Shown: positions 42,712 to 52,288 of the stretch, one piece after another
Numbering within the stretch: position 1 is the first letter of the stretch
Layout: each line of letters opens with the position of its first letter
Source of the DNA: an uncultured Latescibacterota bacterium
GTDB taxonomy: Bacteria; Latescibacterota; UBA2968; UBA8231
Assembly: GCA_951813615.1 (NCBI GenBank)
Contig: OX638377.1
Location: 744,001-808,000, forward strand
Direction: 5' to 3'
Length of the DNA: 64,000 nt
Program-made: the position numbers and the translations under genes
Notes under the pieces: generated by a model
Seen by the model: only the letters and a program-made list of their open reading frames with translations
Databases searched by the model: none
What the model was told of the DNA's origin: nothing

Positions 42712-44523
42712 ATGCAATTCCAACCTAAAAAAAATCAGCGGCAGCCTTTCGACAGCCTCCTCGTGCTACAGCAAGATCAGCGCAAGCCCCTCAAGAGCCT
42801 CCTCGTGCCCGTCGTCTTGCTGTTTGCAGTTTTGGTCTTGCGCCTGTTCTATTTGCAGGTTGTCACCTCAGCTGACTACGCCCGCGAGTCCGAGGAAAAC
42901 CGCATTGCCCAGCGGCGCGTCAAAGCCCCGCGCGGGCTGATCTACGATCGCGATGGCCGCATCTTGGCTCGCACCCGGCCGTTTTACACCGTCTCATTGG
43001 AGCGCACCTCGAAGAAAGATTTCGCCGCCGCCACTACGGCATTCATAGCGGCCATTGGCGACTCAGAATTGGACGGCAAATACAGTCGCAAATACCGCAA
43101 CATCCGTCTCAAGCGCGATGTCGACTTCCGCACGGTATCGATCGTAGAGGAGCGACTCAAGGCCGACTGGCCTCTGCTCGACATTGAAATCGAGACTCAA
43201 CGCTACTATCCCTACGGCACGGCGGCCGCCCACCTGCTCGGCTATATCGGCATCATCCAAGACCAAGATCTACAGGGCAAAAACGACAATGCCTATGTGC
43301 TTGGCGACTTTATCGGTAGGACCGGGATCGAGAAAGTGTACGAAAACAGCCTGCGCGGTCGCGATGGCATGATGTACATCGAGATTGACGCGCTCGGGCG
43401 CACGGGCCGGGAATTTCCAGAACGCGACCGACTGCCCGTGCCCGGCGAGCCCCTGCACCTAACGGTTGACTTGGAAGTACAACTCGCGGCTGAGCGCGCC
43501 CTACCCGATAGTTTCGCCGGTGCGTTAGTCGCACTCGACCCGCGCACTGGGGCCGTGCTGGCCCTGGTCAACAAACCGGCCTTTGACCCCAACATTTTCG
43601 TGTCGTTTCAAGCCCAGCAGGAGCGACGGCGGGTGTTGCAGAGCAAGGACGTGCTACTCAACCGTGCCTTGCAAGGGCGTTATCCGCCCGGTTCGACGCT
43701 CAAGATGGTCAGTGCCATAGCCGCACTCGAAACGGGCATCACTGATACACGGAGCCTGTTTGAACCCTGCTATGGTGCACTGAAAGTGGGTAGAAGTAGG
43801 TTCCGTTGCCACAAGCGGACAGGCCACGGTGGCCTGACCCTCCCTGGGGCGATTGAGGCCTCCTGCAACGTCTACTTTTACCATTTGGCTCGGTTGATGA
43901 GCATTGAAACGTGGCACAAATACGCGGCTAAATTGGGCTTTGGCCAGCCGACCGGGATCCTCCATCCCGGAGAAGCCGCCGGCCTCCTGCCTTCGCGCCA
44001 GTACTACAGCAGGCGCGGCGGCTGGTCTTTGGGGCACCTACTCAACCTCTCTATTGGTCAAGGTGCCGTACTGGTCACACCTATTCAGATGGCCCGCTAC
44101 GTGGCCGCCATTGCCAACGGCGGCTATCTGGTCACGCCCTACATCAGCGGCGATCCACCTCCGCGCCAACGCATTGAAGGCATTTCGCGGAGGACCTTTA
44201 ACATCATAAAAAAATCCATGTTGCGAGTGGTGGCTAGCGACACCGGTACCGGTCGTCGAGCGCGGGTTGACGGCGTCGCAATCGCAGCCAAGACTGGCAC
44301 CGCGCAAGTGCCCAGCCGAGACGACGACGCTTGGATGGTGGCCTTTGCTCCGTACGAAAATCCCTCTATTGCCATAGCGGCCGTAGTCGAAGGAGGCGGC
44401 AGCGGCGGGGCACGAGTCGGCCCGGTCGTACGCGAGGTCGTCAAAGCCTTCTGCATCCAAGAGGGCATCATTGAGCCAGAAGTAGTCAAGCCTGATACGC
44501 TGGTAGTTAACGGAATGCTTTAG
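42712..44523 (+). CDS. mrdA: Penicillin-binding protein 2 (elongation transpeptidase)
   Basis: This 603-residue class B PBP has one N-terminal membrane segment, a dimerisation domain and a transpeptidase domain. Transpeptidase motifs are S328-T-L-K331, SCN in EASCNVYFYHLA near 389, and KTGT near 528. PBP2 cross-links lateral-wall peptidoglycan with RodA. The track start at a TTG is replaced by the ATG at 42712, two bases after the mreD stop. Confidence 0.95.
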   Translation: MQFQPKKNQRQPFDSLLVLQQDQRKPLKSLLVPVVLLFAVLVLRLFYLQVVTSADYARESEENRIAQRRVKAPRGLIYDRDGRILARTRPFYTVSLERTSKKDFAAATTAFIAAIGDSELDGKYSRKYRNIRLKRDVDFRTVSIVEERLKADWPLLDIEIETQRYYPYGTAAAHLLGYIGIIQDQDLQGKNDNAYVLGDFIGRTGIEKVYENSLRGRDGMMYIEIDALGRTGREFPERDRLPVPGEPLHLTVDLEVQLAAERALPDSFAGALVALDPRTGAVLALVNKPAFDPNIFVSFQAQQERRRVLQSKDVLLNRALQGRYPPGSTLKMVSAIAALETGITDTRSLFEPCYGALKVGRSRFRCHKRTGHGGLTLPGAIEASCNVYFYHLARLMSIETWHKYAAKLGFGQPTGILHPGEAAGLLPSRQYYSRRGGWSLGHLLNLSIGQGAVLVTPIQMARYVAAIANGGYLVTPYISGDPPPRQRIEGISRRTFNIIKKSMLRVVASDTGTGRRARVDGVAIAAKTGTAQVPSRDDDAWMVAFAPYENPSIAIAAVVEGGGSGGARVGPVVREVVKAFCIQEGIIEPEVVKPDTLVVNGML

Positions 44524-44526
44524 CTC

Positions 44527-45765
44527 ATGCGCCTGCTCCGCCAACTCGACTTCCCGCTCTTAACTGCGACTTTGGCGATCGTACTGATCGGCATCATCGC
44601 GATTTATAGCGCTACCTATCACAACGACTCCACTGCGGTGCAGAATGCCTGGAGTAAGCAGATCCAATTTGCGATCTTTGCCTTTGCCGTAGCCGTAGCC
44701 GCCGTTTATATCCCGGAAAAGGTCATTTACAGCGTTGCGTATCTGCTATATCTGTTCGGTATTGTGAGCCTAGTCGCGGTGTTGGCTTGGGGCACGGGCG
44801 ATGCCACGCGCTGGTTGCGCTTAGGGCCATTGATGTTGCAGCCTTCGGAGCTAGCCAAGATCGCGACCATCATCGCCTTAGCGCGCTACCTAAGCGACCG
44901 CAACTTGGAACGCATCAATTCCTTCGACGGCTTTCTCGGAGCCTTATTTCTCGTACTGGTACCGATCGCGCTAATTGTGCGCCAGCCCGACTTGGGGACT
45001 GCGGTTTCTTTTGGCGCACCGCTCTTCCCCATGCTCTATTGGGCGGGAATGCGCAAGTTTTTCATCTTCCTCATCATCTCGCCGCTCATCAGCGTCATCT
45101 GCTCTTTCGATCTACTGTGGCAAGAGAGTACTCCGTACGTCTTCGCCACCTTTGTCATCGGCAGTACCTTCGTAATCCACCACTTTCTGCGTCGGCTCTG
45201 GTTGACCATCTCCATGGCTTGCATCAATTCCTTGGCGGGTTTGCTCACGGTGTACTTTTTGGAGCATTTCCTGCGTCCATATCAGAAGGCCCGCATTATG
45301 ACCTTCTTCAATCCGGAGAGCGATCCCCTCGAATCCGGGTGGAATATCATCCAGTCCAAGATCGCCATTGGCTCTGGCGGACTGACGGGCAAGGGCCTCT
45401 TAGAAGGTACGCAGACCAAGCACGAGTTTCTGCCGGCGGCTCATACTGATTTCATCTTCTCGGTCATTGGTGAGGAGGGGGGATTTGTCATGGCCCTGAT
45501 CGTACTGAGCTTGTTCTTTTTTCTCATCTATCGGGCGCTGCACATCGCCTCTACGGCCAACAATATCTTTTACAGCCTGACGGCCGTCGGCTTGGCCGCG
45601 ATGCTGACCTTCCACGTGTTTATCAATATCGGCATGACTATCGGCGTCATGCCCATCACCGGCCTGCCACTGCCCTTCCTCAGTTCGGGAGGCTCTTCGC
45701 TACTGTCCAACCTCATAGCCATCGGCCTACTCCTCCACATCGCCACCTACCGCCACGAGTTCTGA
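44527..45765 (+). CDS. rodA: Rod shape-determining glycosyltransferase RodA (SEDS)
   Basis: This 412-residue SEDS protein has about ten membrane segments, a WLRLGPLMLQPSELAKIA signature near 97-114, QPDLGTAVSF near 150 and the C-terminal MPITGLPLPFLSSGGSSLLSN motif split over residues 378-398. RodA polymerises lipid II during elongation. It follows mrdA by three bases and ends directly against the TPR gene. Confidence 0.95.
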   Translation: MRLLRQLDFPLLTATLAIVLIGIIAIYSATYHNDSTAVQNAWSKQIQFAIFAFAVAVAAVYIPEKVIYSVAYLLYLFGIVSLVAVLAWGTGDATRWLRLGPLMLQPSELAKIATIIALARYLSDRNLERINSFDGFLGALFLVLVPIALIVRQPDLGTAVSFGAPLFPMLYWAGMRKFFIFLIISPLISVICSFDLLWQESTPYVFATFVIGSTFVIHHFLRRLWLTISMACINSLAGLLTVYFLEHFLRPYQKARIMTFFNPESDPLESGWNIIQSKIAIGSGGLTGKGLLEGTQTKHEFLPAAHTDFIFSVIGEEGGFVMALIVLSLFFFLIYRALHIASTANNIFYSLTAVGLAAMLTFHVFINIGMTIGVMPITGLPLPFLSSGGSSLLSNLIAIGLLLHIATYRHEF

Positions 45766-46824
45766 ATGCGCGTCGCTAGACAGGCCGTTTGCTGCGCCCT
45801 GCTTGGTGTGTTCGTCATCAGCAACCCGCAATGCGGCGCTTATCGAGCCGGGCACGCCCAGCTAGCGCAGGCCTATTTGAGCGACGGCCTCTACGGCCAA
45901 GCTTTGGCCGAAATCCACCGCGCCATTCGCCAAGACGGGCCGGACGATCGCTTGCTGCTCATTGCCGCCCTCGCCCGGCTGGGGCTAGGCGAAGTGGATG
46001 CCGCGCTGGAGCTAATCGGCCAAGCCATTGCCTTGGCACCGGACAACGACGATCTATACGGGATCCTACGCGACATTTGTCAAAAAGAAGAGCGCTTCGC
46101 CCAAGTCGAAAAACTCCTCGCACACTTGCGCGCCGACCATGGGCAGAGTGCGTCGCTATGGGCAACCGAGGGCTGGCTCTACGCTCGCCAAGAGCGCCCT
46201 GCCGCCGCGGTAGAAGCGCTGCGCCAGGCCATCCAACTCGACGAGCACCACCTCTTCGCCCATGTTGAACTCAGCCGCCTTTTGATCGCCGAGGGGCAAC
46301 TCGCCGAGGCCGAGATCGCGCTTACCGCGGCCGTGCGCATTCAACCCGATGACCCGCAACTCGTCCTCGCCTTGGGGGATTGCCAACTACGTCAAGGACT
46401 TGCTGACCGGGCCGCCCGCACGTTTGACCAGGCACTGACGGCCGAGGTCGTTAGTGCAGTTAACATCGCCCGCAAATATTATGAACGCGAACGGCCCGAC
46501 CGCGCTATTGAATACTACGAGCGTGCCTTGGCTGGTGCTCCAGACGATCCCCTGATCCTCAACAACTTGGCTTGGACCTATGCAGAAGAGGGCCTGCGCC
46601 TTAGCTACGCGCTAAATCTGTCGATGCGCGCGGTCAAGCTCGAGGCGGAAAGCGCGGTCTATTTGGATACCTATGCGGAATTGCTGTACCTGTTGGGGCG
46701 GTACGCTCACGCGGTGGCCATTATGGGCCAAGCCCTCGCGCTTGAGCCGACCGACGGCGAGCACCGGGCCTATCTCGAAGGTCAGATGGAGAGATTCCGC
46801 CGTGCACTCGCCGCGCATTTGTGA
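45766..46824 (+). CDS. TPR-repeat envelope protein
   Basis: This 352-residue protein has a signal peptide (ending near residue 25, SNPQC may be a lipidation site) and about eight tetratricopeptide repeats from 28 to 345. Examples are AYLSDGLYGQALAEIHRAIR, DRAIEYYERALAGAPDDPLI and YLLGRYAHAVAIMGQALALEP. TPR proteins are scaffolds, and this one closes the elongasome operon with no gap after rodA. Partner is unknown. It converges on the sigma-54 activator gene with a one-base gap. Confidence 0.82.
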   Translation: MRVARQAVCCALLGVFVISNPQCGAYRAGHAQLAQAYLSDGLYGQALAEIHRAIRQDGPDDRLLLIAALARLGLGEVDAALELIGQAIALAPDNDDLYGILRDICQKEERFAQVEKLLAHLRADHGQSASLWATEGWLYARQERPAAAVEALRQAIQLDEHHLFAHVELSRLLIAEGQLAEAEIALTAAVRIQPDDPQLVLALGDCQLRQGLADRAARTFDQALTAEVVSAVNIARKYYERERPDRAIEYYERALAGAPDDPLILNNLAWTYAEEGLRLSYALNLSMRAVKLEAESAVYLDTYAELLYLLGRYAHAVAIMGQALALEPTDGEHRAYLEGQMERFRRALAAHL

Positions 46825-46825
46825 G

Positions 46826-47848
46826 TTAGATTCGGTAGTGTTGGTAGTCGATATCGAGGTTTTCTAGCTTGGCATACAGGCTCTTGCGAGACAGTCCGAC
46901 CTCTTCGGCTACTTGCGAAATCACTCCGCGGTGTCGATGCAGGGCCTCACAGAGGAAGTGCCGCTCAAATGAGTTTCGCGCTTCCCGGAAACCTCGTGGA
47001 CTCAGGTCGGCTTCCTCTTCGTCTTGCCAGTGAATGATCTCTTCGGGCACGTCCTCTTCTCGCAACAAGCTGTCGTTTGCAAGGAGGACCATGCGCTCGA
47101 GCGCGTTTTCCAATTGCCGCACATTGCCCGGCCACGGATAGGCCAAGAAGTGATTTAAGGCCGCGGTGTCGAGGCCGCGAATTTTGCAGCCGTTTTGCGC
47201 CGCTGATCGACGGATAAAGTGTTCGATCAACAGCGGAATATCTCCCTTGCGATGACGTAGCGGCGGCAGCTTGAGTGGCACGACGTTGAGTCGGTAAAAG
47301 AGGTCTTCGCGGAAGGTTCCCTTGCGGACCTCCGCCCGCAAGTCGACGTTGGTGGCGGCGATGACCCGCACATCCACCCGCAAGGTCTCCGCACCCCCGA
47401 CGCGCTCAAACTCGCGCTCTTGCAGGACGCGTAACAGACGCAGTTGCACGCGCATATCCGCCGCGCCAATCTCGTCGAGAAACAAGGTGCCGCGATTAGC
47501 TAGCTCAAAGCGGCCTAAGTGCTGGCGGACCGCGCCTGTAAAGGCTCCTTTCTCGTGCCCGAACAGCTCGCTTTCCAACACGCCTTCAGGCAGCGAGGCG
47601 CAACTGAGCCGCACAAACGAGGCTCTGCGCCTTGGGCTGCGCTCGTGCAAGCGCTTCGCCAGTACTTCTTTGCCCGTGCCGCTTTCTCCGGTGAGAAGGA
47701 CGGTCACCGGGGATTCGGCGACCCGGTCGGCTTGGGCCAGCAGGCGGCGGACTTGGGCGTTTTGGGTGATAAATTCGGGATGGTCAGCACTGCGGGGGGA
47801 GGACGCGCCCACTCGCGTAGGCGGGTTAGCATACGTACGAGAATCCAC
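46826..47848 (-). CDS. Sigma-54 interaction domain transcriptional activator without sensor domain
   Basis: This 340-residue bacterial enhancer-binding protein has Walker A GESGTGKE (54-61), GAFTGA (101-106, contacting sigma-54), LFLDEIGAADM, a FREDLFYRLNVVP sensor-II region and a Fis-type HTH at the C-terminus (ISQVAEEVGLSRKSLYAKLENL). The N-terminal 25 residues contain no receiver or ligand domain, like PspF, so control must come from a partner protein or constant activity. The start is a GTG with AAGGAAGG upstream. Nearby sigma-54 promoters were not found. Confidence 0.9.
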   Translation of the reverse strand: MDSRTYANPPTRVGASSPRSADHPEFITQNAQVRRLLAQADRVAESPVTVLLTGESGTGKEVLAKRLHERSPRRRASFVRLSCASLPEGVLESELFGHEKGAFTGAVRQHLGRFELANRGTLFLDEIGAADMRVQLRLLRVLQEREFERVGGAETLRVDVRVIAATNVDLRAEVRKGTFREDLFYRLNVVPLKLPPLRHRKGDIPLLIEHFIRRSAAQNGCKIRGLDTAALNHFLAYPWPGNVRQLENALERMVLLANDSLLREEDVPEEIIHWQDEEEADLSPRGFREARNSFERHFLCEALHRHRGVISQVAEEVGLSRKSLYAKLENLDIDYQHYRI

Positions 47849-47959
47849 AGATAGCCTTCCTTGATTGGATATTAAAATGCTAAAGTGAATATTATATGCA
47901 TATGTAAACGATTGTCAAGAACAATCAGTACAGAAAAGATAGAAAAAACAGAAGGGGGA

Positions 47960-48736
47960 TTAGGCCAAGACAGAGGATCTATCGGCGCAGATTTCGGAAA
48001 CCAAGCTGTTGTAGTTGCTGGAGCCTCTCGATTCTGCGTCGTAGAGCACGACGGGTTGGCTAAAACCCGGGGCCTCGGCCAAGCTGATGTTGCGGCTGAT
48101 GATCGTCTGATACACCTTGTCGCCGAAGTGGTTGCGTACTTCTTGGGCCACGCGGCGACAAAGCTGCAAGCGATCGTCGTACAGGGTGAGCAAAACGCCC
48201 TCGATTTCGAGGGTGGGGTTGAGATAGCGCCGCACCACGCGGATGGAATCGCTGAGATTGCTCACGCCTTCCAAGGCATAGTACTCGCACTGCACTGGAA
48301 TGAGCACGGAATCGGCCGCACTCAGCGCGTTGATCGTCAGCAAGCCCAAAGACGGAGGGCAATCGATGAGTATAAATTCGTACTGACCCTTTACCGGGCT
48401 CAGGGCTTCGGCCAGCCGCTTGTCGCGACCGACCATGGCAGCCATCTCCACTTCGGCACCCGCGAGGCGGATGTGTCCGGGCACTACAAAGAGGTCTTTT
48501 ATATAGGTAGGGAAGGTCGCCGAGGAGGTGCTGAGTTGGCCGATCAAAACCTCGTAGGTAGAGGCGTAGTCGCTGCCGAGTTCGGCGTTACAGCCACTAG
48601 TGGCATTGGCCTGCGGGTCTAAGTCGATGAGTAAGGTTCGGTGCCCAGAAAGGGCCAGACAGGCAGCGAGATTGACAGCCGTAGTGGTCTTGCCAACTCC
48701 GCCTTTTTGATTGGCGATAGCGATGATCTTGCCCAT
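47960..48736 (-). CDS. parA: ParA/Soj-family chromosome partition ATPase
   Basis: This 258-residue MinD/ParA ATPase has the deviant Walker A KGGVGKTT (11-18), [10 protein letters not shown] near 38 and [14 protein letters not shown] near 126. It resembles chromosomal Soj, which moves origins with ParB bound to parS. No parB follows; the next gene downstream is the sigma-54 activator. Whether a parB gene lies elsewhere cannot be seen. A promoter lies at 48778-48806. Confidence 0.9.
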   Translation of the reverse strand: MGKIIAIANQKGGVGKTTTAVNLAACLALSGHRTLLIDLDPQANATSGCNAELGSDYASTYEVLIGQLSTSSATFPTYIKDLFVVPGHIRLAGAEVEMAAMVGRDKRLAEALSPVKGQYEFILIDCPPSLGLLTINALSAADSVLIPVQCEYYALEGVSNLSDSIRVVRRYLNPTLEIEGVLLTLYDDRLQLCRRVAQEVRNHFGDKVYQTIISRNISLAEAPGFSQPVVLYDAESRGSSNYNSLVSEICADRSSVLA

Positions 48737-49136
48737 ACCGATGTTTTGCCTCGTGAAGCCTACAAAAGGCTCAACCAGCTATAATCTGGACTGTGCCCAA
48801 TAGCAACTTCGGGCTATTTAATGAGCAACAAATCGAGCGAGCCAACTGACCACTCCCAAACAGAAAGGAGTCGCCAATACTGTACTTCAGAGGAGTTGTA
48901 CAGAAGGCCCTAATCACCGCCTGCATTCAATATAAATCGGCGCAGTGGCCTGTCAAGGGTTTATAGCAATTTGGTTACAGCTAAGCAAAAAAACACATAA
49001 GATCGTATAAAATAAATATGTTATATGTTCTTGCAATCGGTTGTAATACTATGCGTCGCAAGGTTTTTGGGCCTGCGGTGAGCGCAGTTCCTTGTTATTG
49101 TTTTTCTTCAGACAAAGTCCAGAAACGAAAAATGTG
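48737..49136. other. 400-base non-coding, AT-rich spacer between parA and mazG
   Basis: This is the only long gene-free stretch in the window and is clearly richer in A/T than its neighbours. It contains the minus-strand parA promoter at 48778-48806 and an inverted repeat CTGTAC / GTACAG with a 12-base spacer at 48880-48903. An A/T-rich tract (48985-49030) also lies in it. I found no DnaA-box cluster, no parS palindrome and no tRNA-like cloverleaf. It could hold a small RNA or a regulatory region. Confidence 0.6.
48778..48806 (-). promoter_or_regulatory. Sigma-70-type promoter of parA
   Basis: On the minus strand TTGCTA is followed after exactly 17 bases by TATAGC, about 42 bases before the parA ATG. 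Each hexamer has about four consensus matches. Confidence 0.4.
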
Positions 49137-49937
49137 ATGCAAAACGATTCCACGTTCTCAGAATTAGTTGCCATCATGGCGCGTCTGCGCGGCCCCGGTG
49201 GCTGCCCTTGGGATCGCAAGCAGACGCACGCTGCGCTCAAACCCTATTTGTTGGAGGAGACGTACGAGGCGCTCGAAGCCATTGATGCGGAAGACGATGC
49301 TGAGCTATGCAGAGAGCTGGGCGATGTGTTGCTGCAAGTGGTATTCCACGCCCAGATCGCGGCCGAGGAGGGCCGCTTCGACATTGAGGCGGTCGGGCAA
49401 GCCATCGTCGATAAGCTGATTCGCCGCCATCCCCACGTCTTTGACGATGCGCATGTGGACGGAGCCGATGAGGTTTTGCGCCGCTGGGAGCAGATCAAAA
49501 AGCAGGAGCGCCGGGAGCAAGGGGAAGCCGCGCCCTCGTTGTTGGAGGGCATTCCCAAGCACCTTCCCGCTCTAATGCGCGCCCAGCGGATCCAAGCTCG
49601 AGTCTCACAGCAGGGATTTGATTGGGACGATATTGATGGCGCCCTCGACAAGGTCGAAGAGGAATTCGCCGAGGTGCGCAAGGCGTGGGAGGCGGATGGG
49701 GCTGAGGCGGTCGAGGAGGAGTTTGGCGACTTGCTCTTCTCGTTGGTCAACGCCAGCCGATTCCTCAAAGTAGATCCCGAGCAGGCGCTCCGGCATGCCG
49801 TCGCCAAGTTCGAGCGCCGCTTCCGCACCTTAGAGGAGACCGTGCAGGCGCGGGGGGAGGAAATCTCCGCGCTCTCGCTGGCGGCCCTAGACGAAATTTG
49901 GGACGAGGTAAAAGCGTGCGAAAAAGCCGAAGAATGA
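49137..49937 (+). CDS. mazG: Nucleoside triphosphate pyrophosphohydrolase MazG
   Basis: This 266-residue protein carries two MazG modules. The N-terminal module has RLRGPGGCPWDRKQTHAAL and an EE-x2-E metal site (LLEETYEALEAI, ELGDVLLQVVFHAQ). The C-terminal module repeats EEEFAEVRKA and EEEFGDLLFSLVNASRFL. MazG hydrolyses aberrant nucleotides, and in some species (p)ppGpp-related substrates. The start could be the GTG at 49134 or the ATG at 49137. It is separated from the next gene by 9 bases. Confidence 0.92.
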   Translation: MQNDSTFSELVAIMARLRGPGGCPWDRKQTHAALKPYLLEETYEALEAIDAEDDAELCRELGDVLLQVVFHAQIAAEEGRFDIEAVGQAIVDKLIRRHPHVFDDAHVDGADEVLRRWEQIKKQERREQGEAAPSLLEGIPKHLPALMRAQRIQARVSQQGFDWDDIDGALDKVEEEFAEVRKAWEADGAEAVEEEFGDLLFSLVNASRFLKVDPEQALRHAVAKFERRFRTLEETVQARGEEISALSLAALDEIWDEVKACEKAEE

Positions 49938-49946
49938 GGAAGCGAC

Positions 49947-50660
49947 GTGGAACTGGCGCTCGACAAGGTCCCCCTCCGCGTTGACGTGCTCTTTGTCGCC
50001 ACGGTCTTGGGCGCTTTGGCGCTTGTGGTGCTGGCTGTGCGCGCCGCTGCCCAGCGGGCGGGCCAGGCCGACGACCTGTGGACGATGCGCACGGCTATGG
50101 GAGCGGTGCTCTGGTTGGTGGCGACCGGACTGGCCGCGCACTCGGGCGTGCTGCATGGCTTTTCGCTGCCCTTCTTCGCGGCCTTGATGATCCTAACGGG
50201 TGGGCTGGCTTTTTCGCGGGTGGGGGCGGTGCTAATAGCTGCGGTCGGTCCAGTCGGGCTGATTGGCTTTCAGTTTTTCCGCGTGCCAGTCGCCGTGTTC
50301 TTACTAGGTATGCACCAGGCCGGGCAGGCACCAGTGCAGATCACCTATGAAGGGCTCAACGTCGATATCTTCGCCGGCTTGACCGCCCCGGCTATGGCTT
50401 GGCTGGTCTGGCGCGGCAAGGTGGGATCCTACGCGATATGGACTTGGAATGCGCTTGGGTTGGTGCTACTGGCCGAAGCGATTGTCATTGCGGCCCTCTC
50501 CATGCCAACGGAGTTTCGCGTCTTCACCAACGAGCCGGCTAGCACGTTCGCCACCTACGCGCCCTACGTCTGGCTGCCGGTGGTCTTGGCACCAGCCGCC
50601 CTATTGGGTCATTTGTTGATGTTGCGCTGGCTGTCGTCGAGTTGCTCTGGGTCGAGGTAA
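49947..50660 (+). CDS. Polytopic membrane protein of unknown function
   Basis: This 237-residue protein has about seven hydrophobic segments (about 13-33, 48-66, 70-88, 92-118, 133-158, 165-185 and 208-229) and no motif I recognise. Several small polar loops carry aromatic residues. It is probably cotranscribed with mazG (9-base gap). The C-terminus overlaps the convergent sulfatase gene by 52 bases. Confidence 0.65.
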   Translation: MELALDKVPLRVDVLFVATVLGALALVVLAVRAAAQRAGQADDLWTMRTAMGAVLWLVATGLAAHSGVLHGFSLPFFAALMILTGGLAFSRVGAVLIAAVGPVGLIGFQFFRVPVAVFLLGMHQAGQAPVQITYEGLNVDIFAGLTAPAMAWLVWRGKVGSYAIWTWNALGLVLLAEAIVIAALSMPTEFRVFTNEPASTFATYAPYVWLPVVLAPAALLGHLLMLRWLSSSCSGSR

Positions 50661-52141
50661 TCCATGGCCGGATCGAGTTTCCAGCGGCACTGGTCGGAAG
50701 GCTGTACGGTGCGGCCCCATTCGGCGAGGATGGACCGGTCGGCGCGGAGCGCGGCCATGCGCGCGGCGATCCATTCCGGATCCCACCCGTCTAGGACTTC
50801 GGCTTTGAGCGCAGCTAGCGTCTCTTGGTGGGCCGGGTCGGCTGCTAGGTCGCAGCGCTCGCGCGGATCGGCTTGAAGATTAAAAAGCTGGCAGGGCGGG
50901 CCGTGGTAGTAGTTGAGCTTCCACGGCCCGCGCCGAATCATGCGCTGAAAAATGCCCCCTTCTGGGAAGGGCCCACCGGCCCCGGCCGCGTCTTGGCAGA
51001 ACTCGGAGAAGGCGACGTCGTCCCACTCGGCGTTTTGGGGATCCGCGAGCAAGGGCAGGAGGCTGCGGCCCCGCGAGTGGGGCAGGACAGGGCAGTCTAA
51101 GGCGTCGAGCATGGTCGCGTTGAGGTCGAGCGAAGAAATCACCCGGTCGCAGCGGGTGCCTGCGGGCAAGCGTCCGGGCCAAGCGAGTATGGCCGGCACC
51201 TTAACCGAGTCCTCGTAAAAGGTCTGCTTCCACCACAGCCCGTGCTCGCCGACTTGCTCGCCGTGGTCCGACGTGTAGAGGATGAGGGTGTCTTCCTCTA
51301 AGTCGTTTTCCCGCAGCGCGGTTATGATCTGGCCGATCAGCACGTCCATGCGGTGGACTAGCGCCCAATAGGCGGCGCGGGCGCGGCGGGTCTCTTCCTC
51401 GCTGACTTCCTCGATCTCGCAGGCTTGGCGCCAGTGCTTGATGTGGGGATGCAGGTGGTCGCCGAAGGGTTCGGGGGTTTGCGGCGGGGTGATGTTTTCA
51501 TAGTAGTAGCGATAGTCTTGCAAGCGGGCGACAAACGGCTGGTGTGGCAACATGAAACCGACCGAGAGCGAAAACGGCTCAGCAGCTTGGCCGGCGCGCT
51601 TGGCAACGCCGAGTCGGTTGAGGTAATCAACGGTCGCGGCGGTGACGTCTTCGTCGTGGACTTGATAGGCGCTCTGGCCGTGGCCAGACAGGCGCAAGCT
51701 GACGCGGCCCGGCCCGGCTGTGCCCGAGAGCTGGCCGTGATCGACGCCCTTGCCCCCGGGCTGGTTGGGGCCGTGGTCGCCGACGAGCCGCTCTGCGTAC
51801 CCGTGCAGTTGGTCCGGGCCAACCGAGTGCATGCGGCCGACGAGCACAGGGCGGTAACCACCCGCGCCCATAGCGTGGGCGAAGGTAGGGATGCCGGAGT
51901 CGAGGATGTGGGTGTTGGTCCAGACTTGGTTGTCGCTGGGGTAGCGGCCCGAGAGCATGGACATCCGCGAGGGTACGCAAATCGGCGAGGGGCAATAGGT
52001 GTTGTCGAACACCACGCCGCGCTCGGCGAGGGCATCGAGGTGGGGGGTCTCGACCAAGGGATCGCCATAGCAGCCAGCGATGTAGGGGCTGTGTTGGTCG
52101 GAGTGGATATAGAGTAGATTGGGGCGGGGTGCTTGGCTCAT
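50609..52141 (-). CDS. Type I (formylglycine) sulfatase, second copy
   Basis: This 510-residue sulfatase has C55-V-P-S-R59 (fGly position) followed by MSMLSGR. N-terminal metal aspartate is in YIHSDQHSP and the second site in YTSDHGEQVGEH. It lacks a signal peptide. The start MSQAPRPNLL is preferred over a 21-codon extension. The pattern resembles choline-sulfatase and glycosaminoglycan sulfatase groups rather than the first sulfatase, so a different substrate is likely. It stands alone, diverging from ppk2. Confidence 0.88.
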   Translation of the reverse strand: MSQAPRPNLLYIHSDQHSPYIAGCYGDPLVETPHLDALAERGVVFDNTYCPSPICVPSRMSMLSGRYPSDNQVWTNTHILDSGIPTFAHAMGAGGYRPVLVGRMHSVGPDQLHGYAERLVGDHGPNQPGGKGVDHGQLSGTAGPGRVSLRLSGHGQSAYQVHDEDVTAATVDYLNRLGVAKRAGQAAEPFSLSVGFMLPHQPFVARLQDYRYYYENITPPQTPEPFGDHLHPHIKHWRQACEIEEVSEEETRRARAAYWALVHRMDVLIGQIITALRENDLEEDTLILYTSDHGEQVGEHGLWWKQTFYEDSVKVPAILAWPGRLPAGTRCDRVISSLDLNATMLDALDCPVLPHSRGRSLLPLLADPQNAEWDDVAFSEFCQDAAGAGGPFPEGGIFQRMIRRGPWKLNYYHGPPCQLFNLQADPRERCDLAADPAHQETLAALKAEVLDGWDPEWIAARMAALRADRSILAEWGRTVQPSDQCRWKLDPAMDYLDPEQLDDSQRNINK

Positions 52142-52288
52142 AAATGGTCCTTGTCGATTAAGCAGTGTGCGCGACAAGATACGGGGCCGGTCGGGGCCGA
52201 GCAAGAAGGGGTGAGGCGGGTTTTTCTCGCGCTGCTGCCTTGTGTACGTTTTTTTTGACTAGCGAACTGCAAGCGATGGAGATTGGGG

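Noticed and set aside
47915..47935. GATTGT-N5-ACAATC hairpin as parA terminator
   Set aside because: The six-base stem has no U-tract on either strand, so the call is too weak.
48880..48903. LexA-type SOS box at the CTGTAC-N12-GTACAG repeat
   Set aside because: Spacing does not match the CTGT-N8-ACAG pattern and no SOS gene is adjacent.
48737..49136. Replication origin in the AT-rich parA-mazG spacer
   Set aside because: No DnaA-box cluster or parS palindrome could be seen, and dnaA/dnaN genes are absent. The region is left as unassigned.
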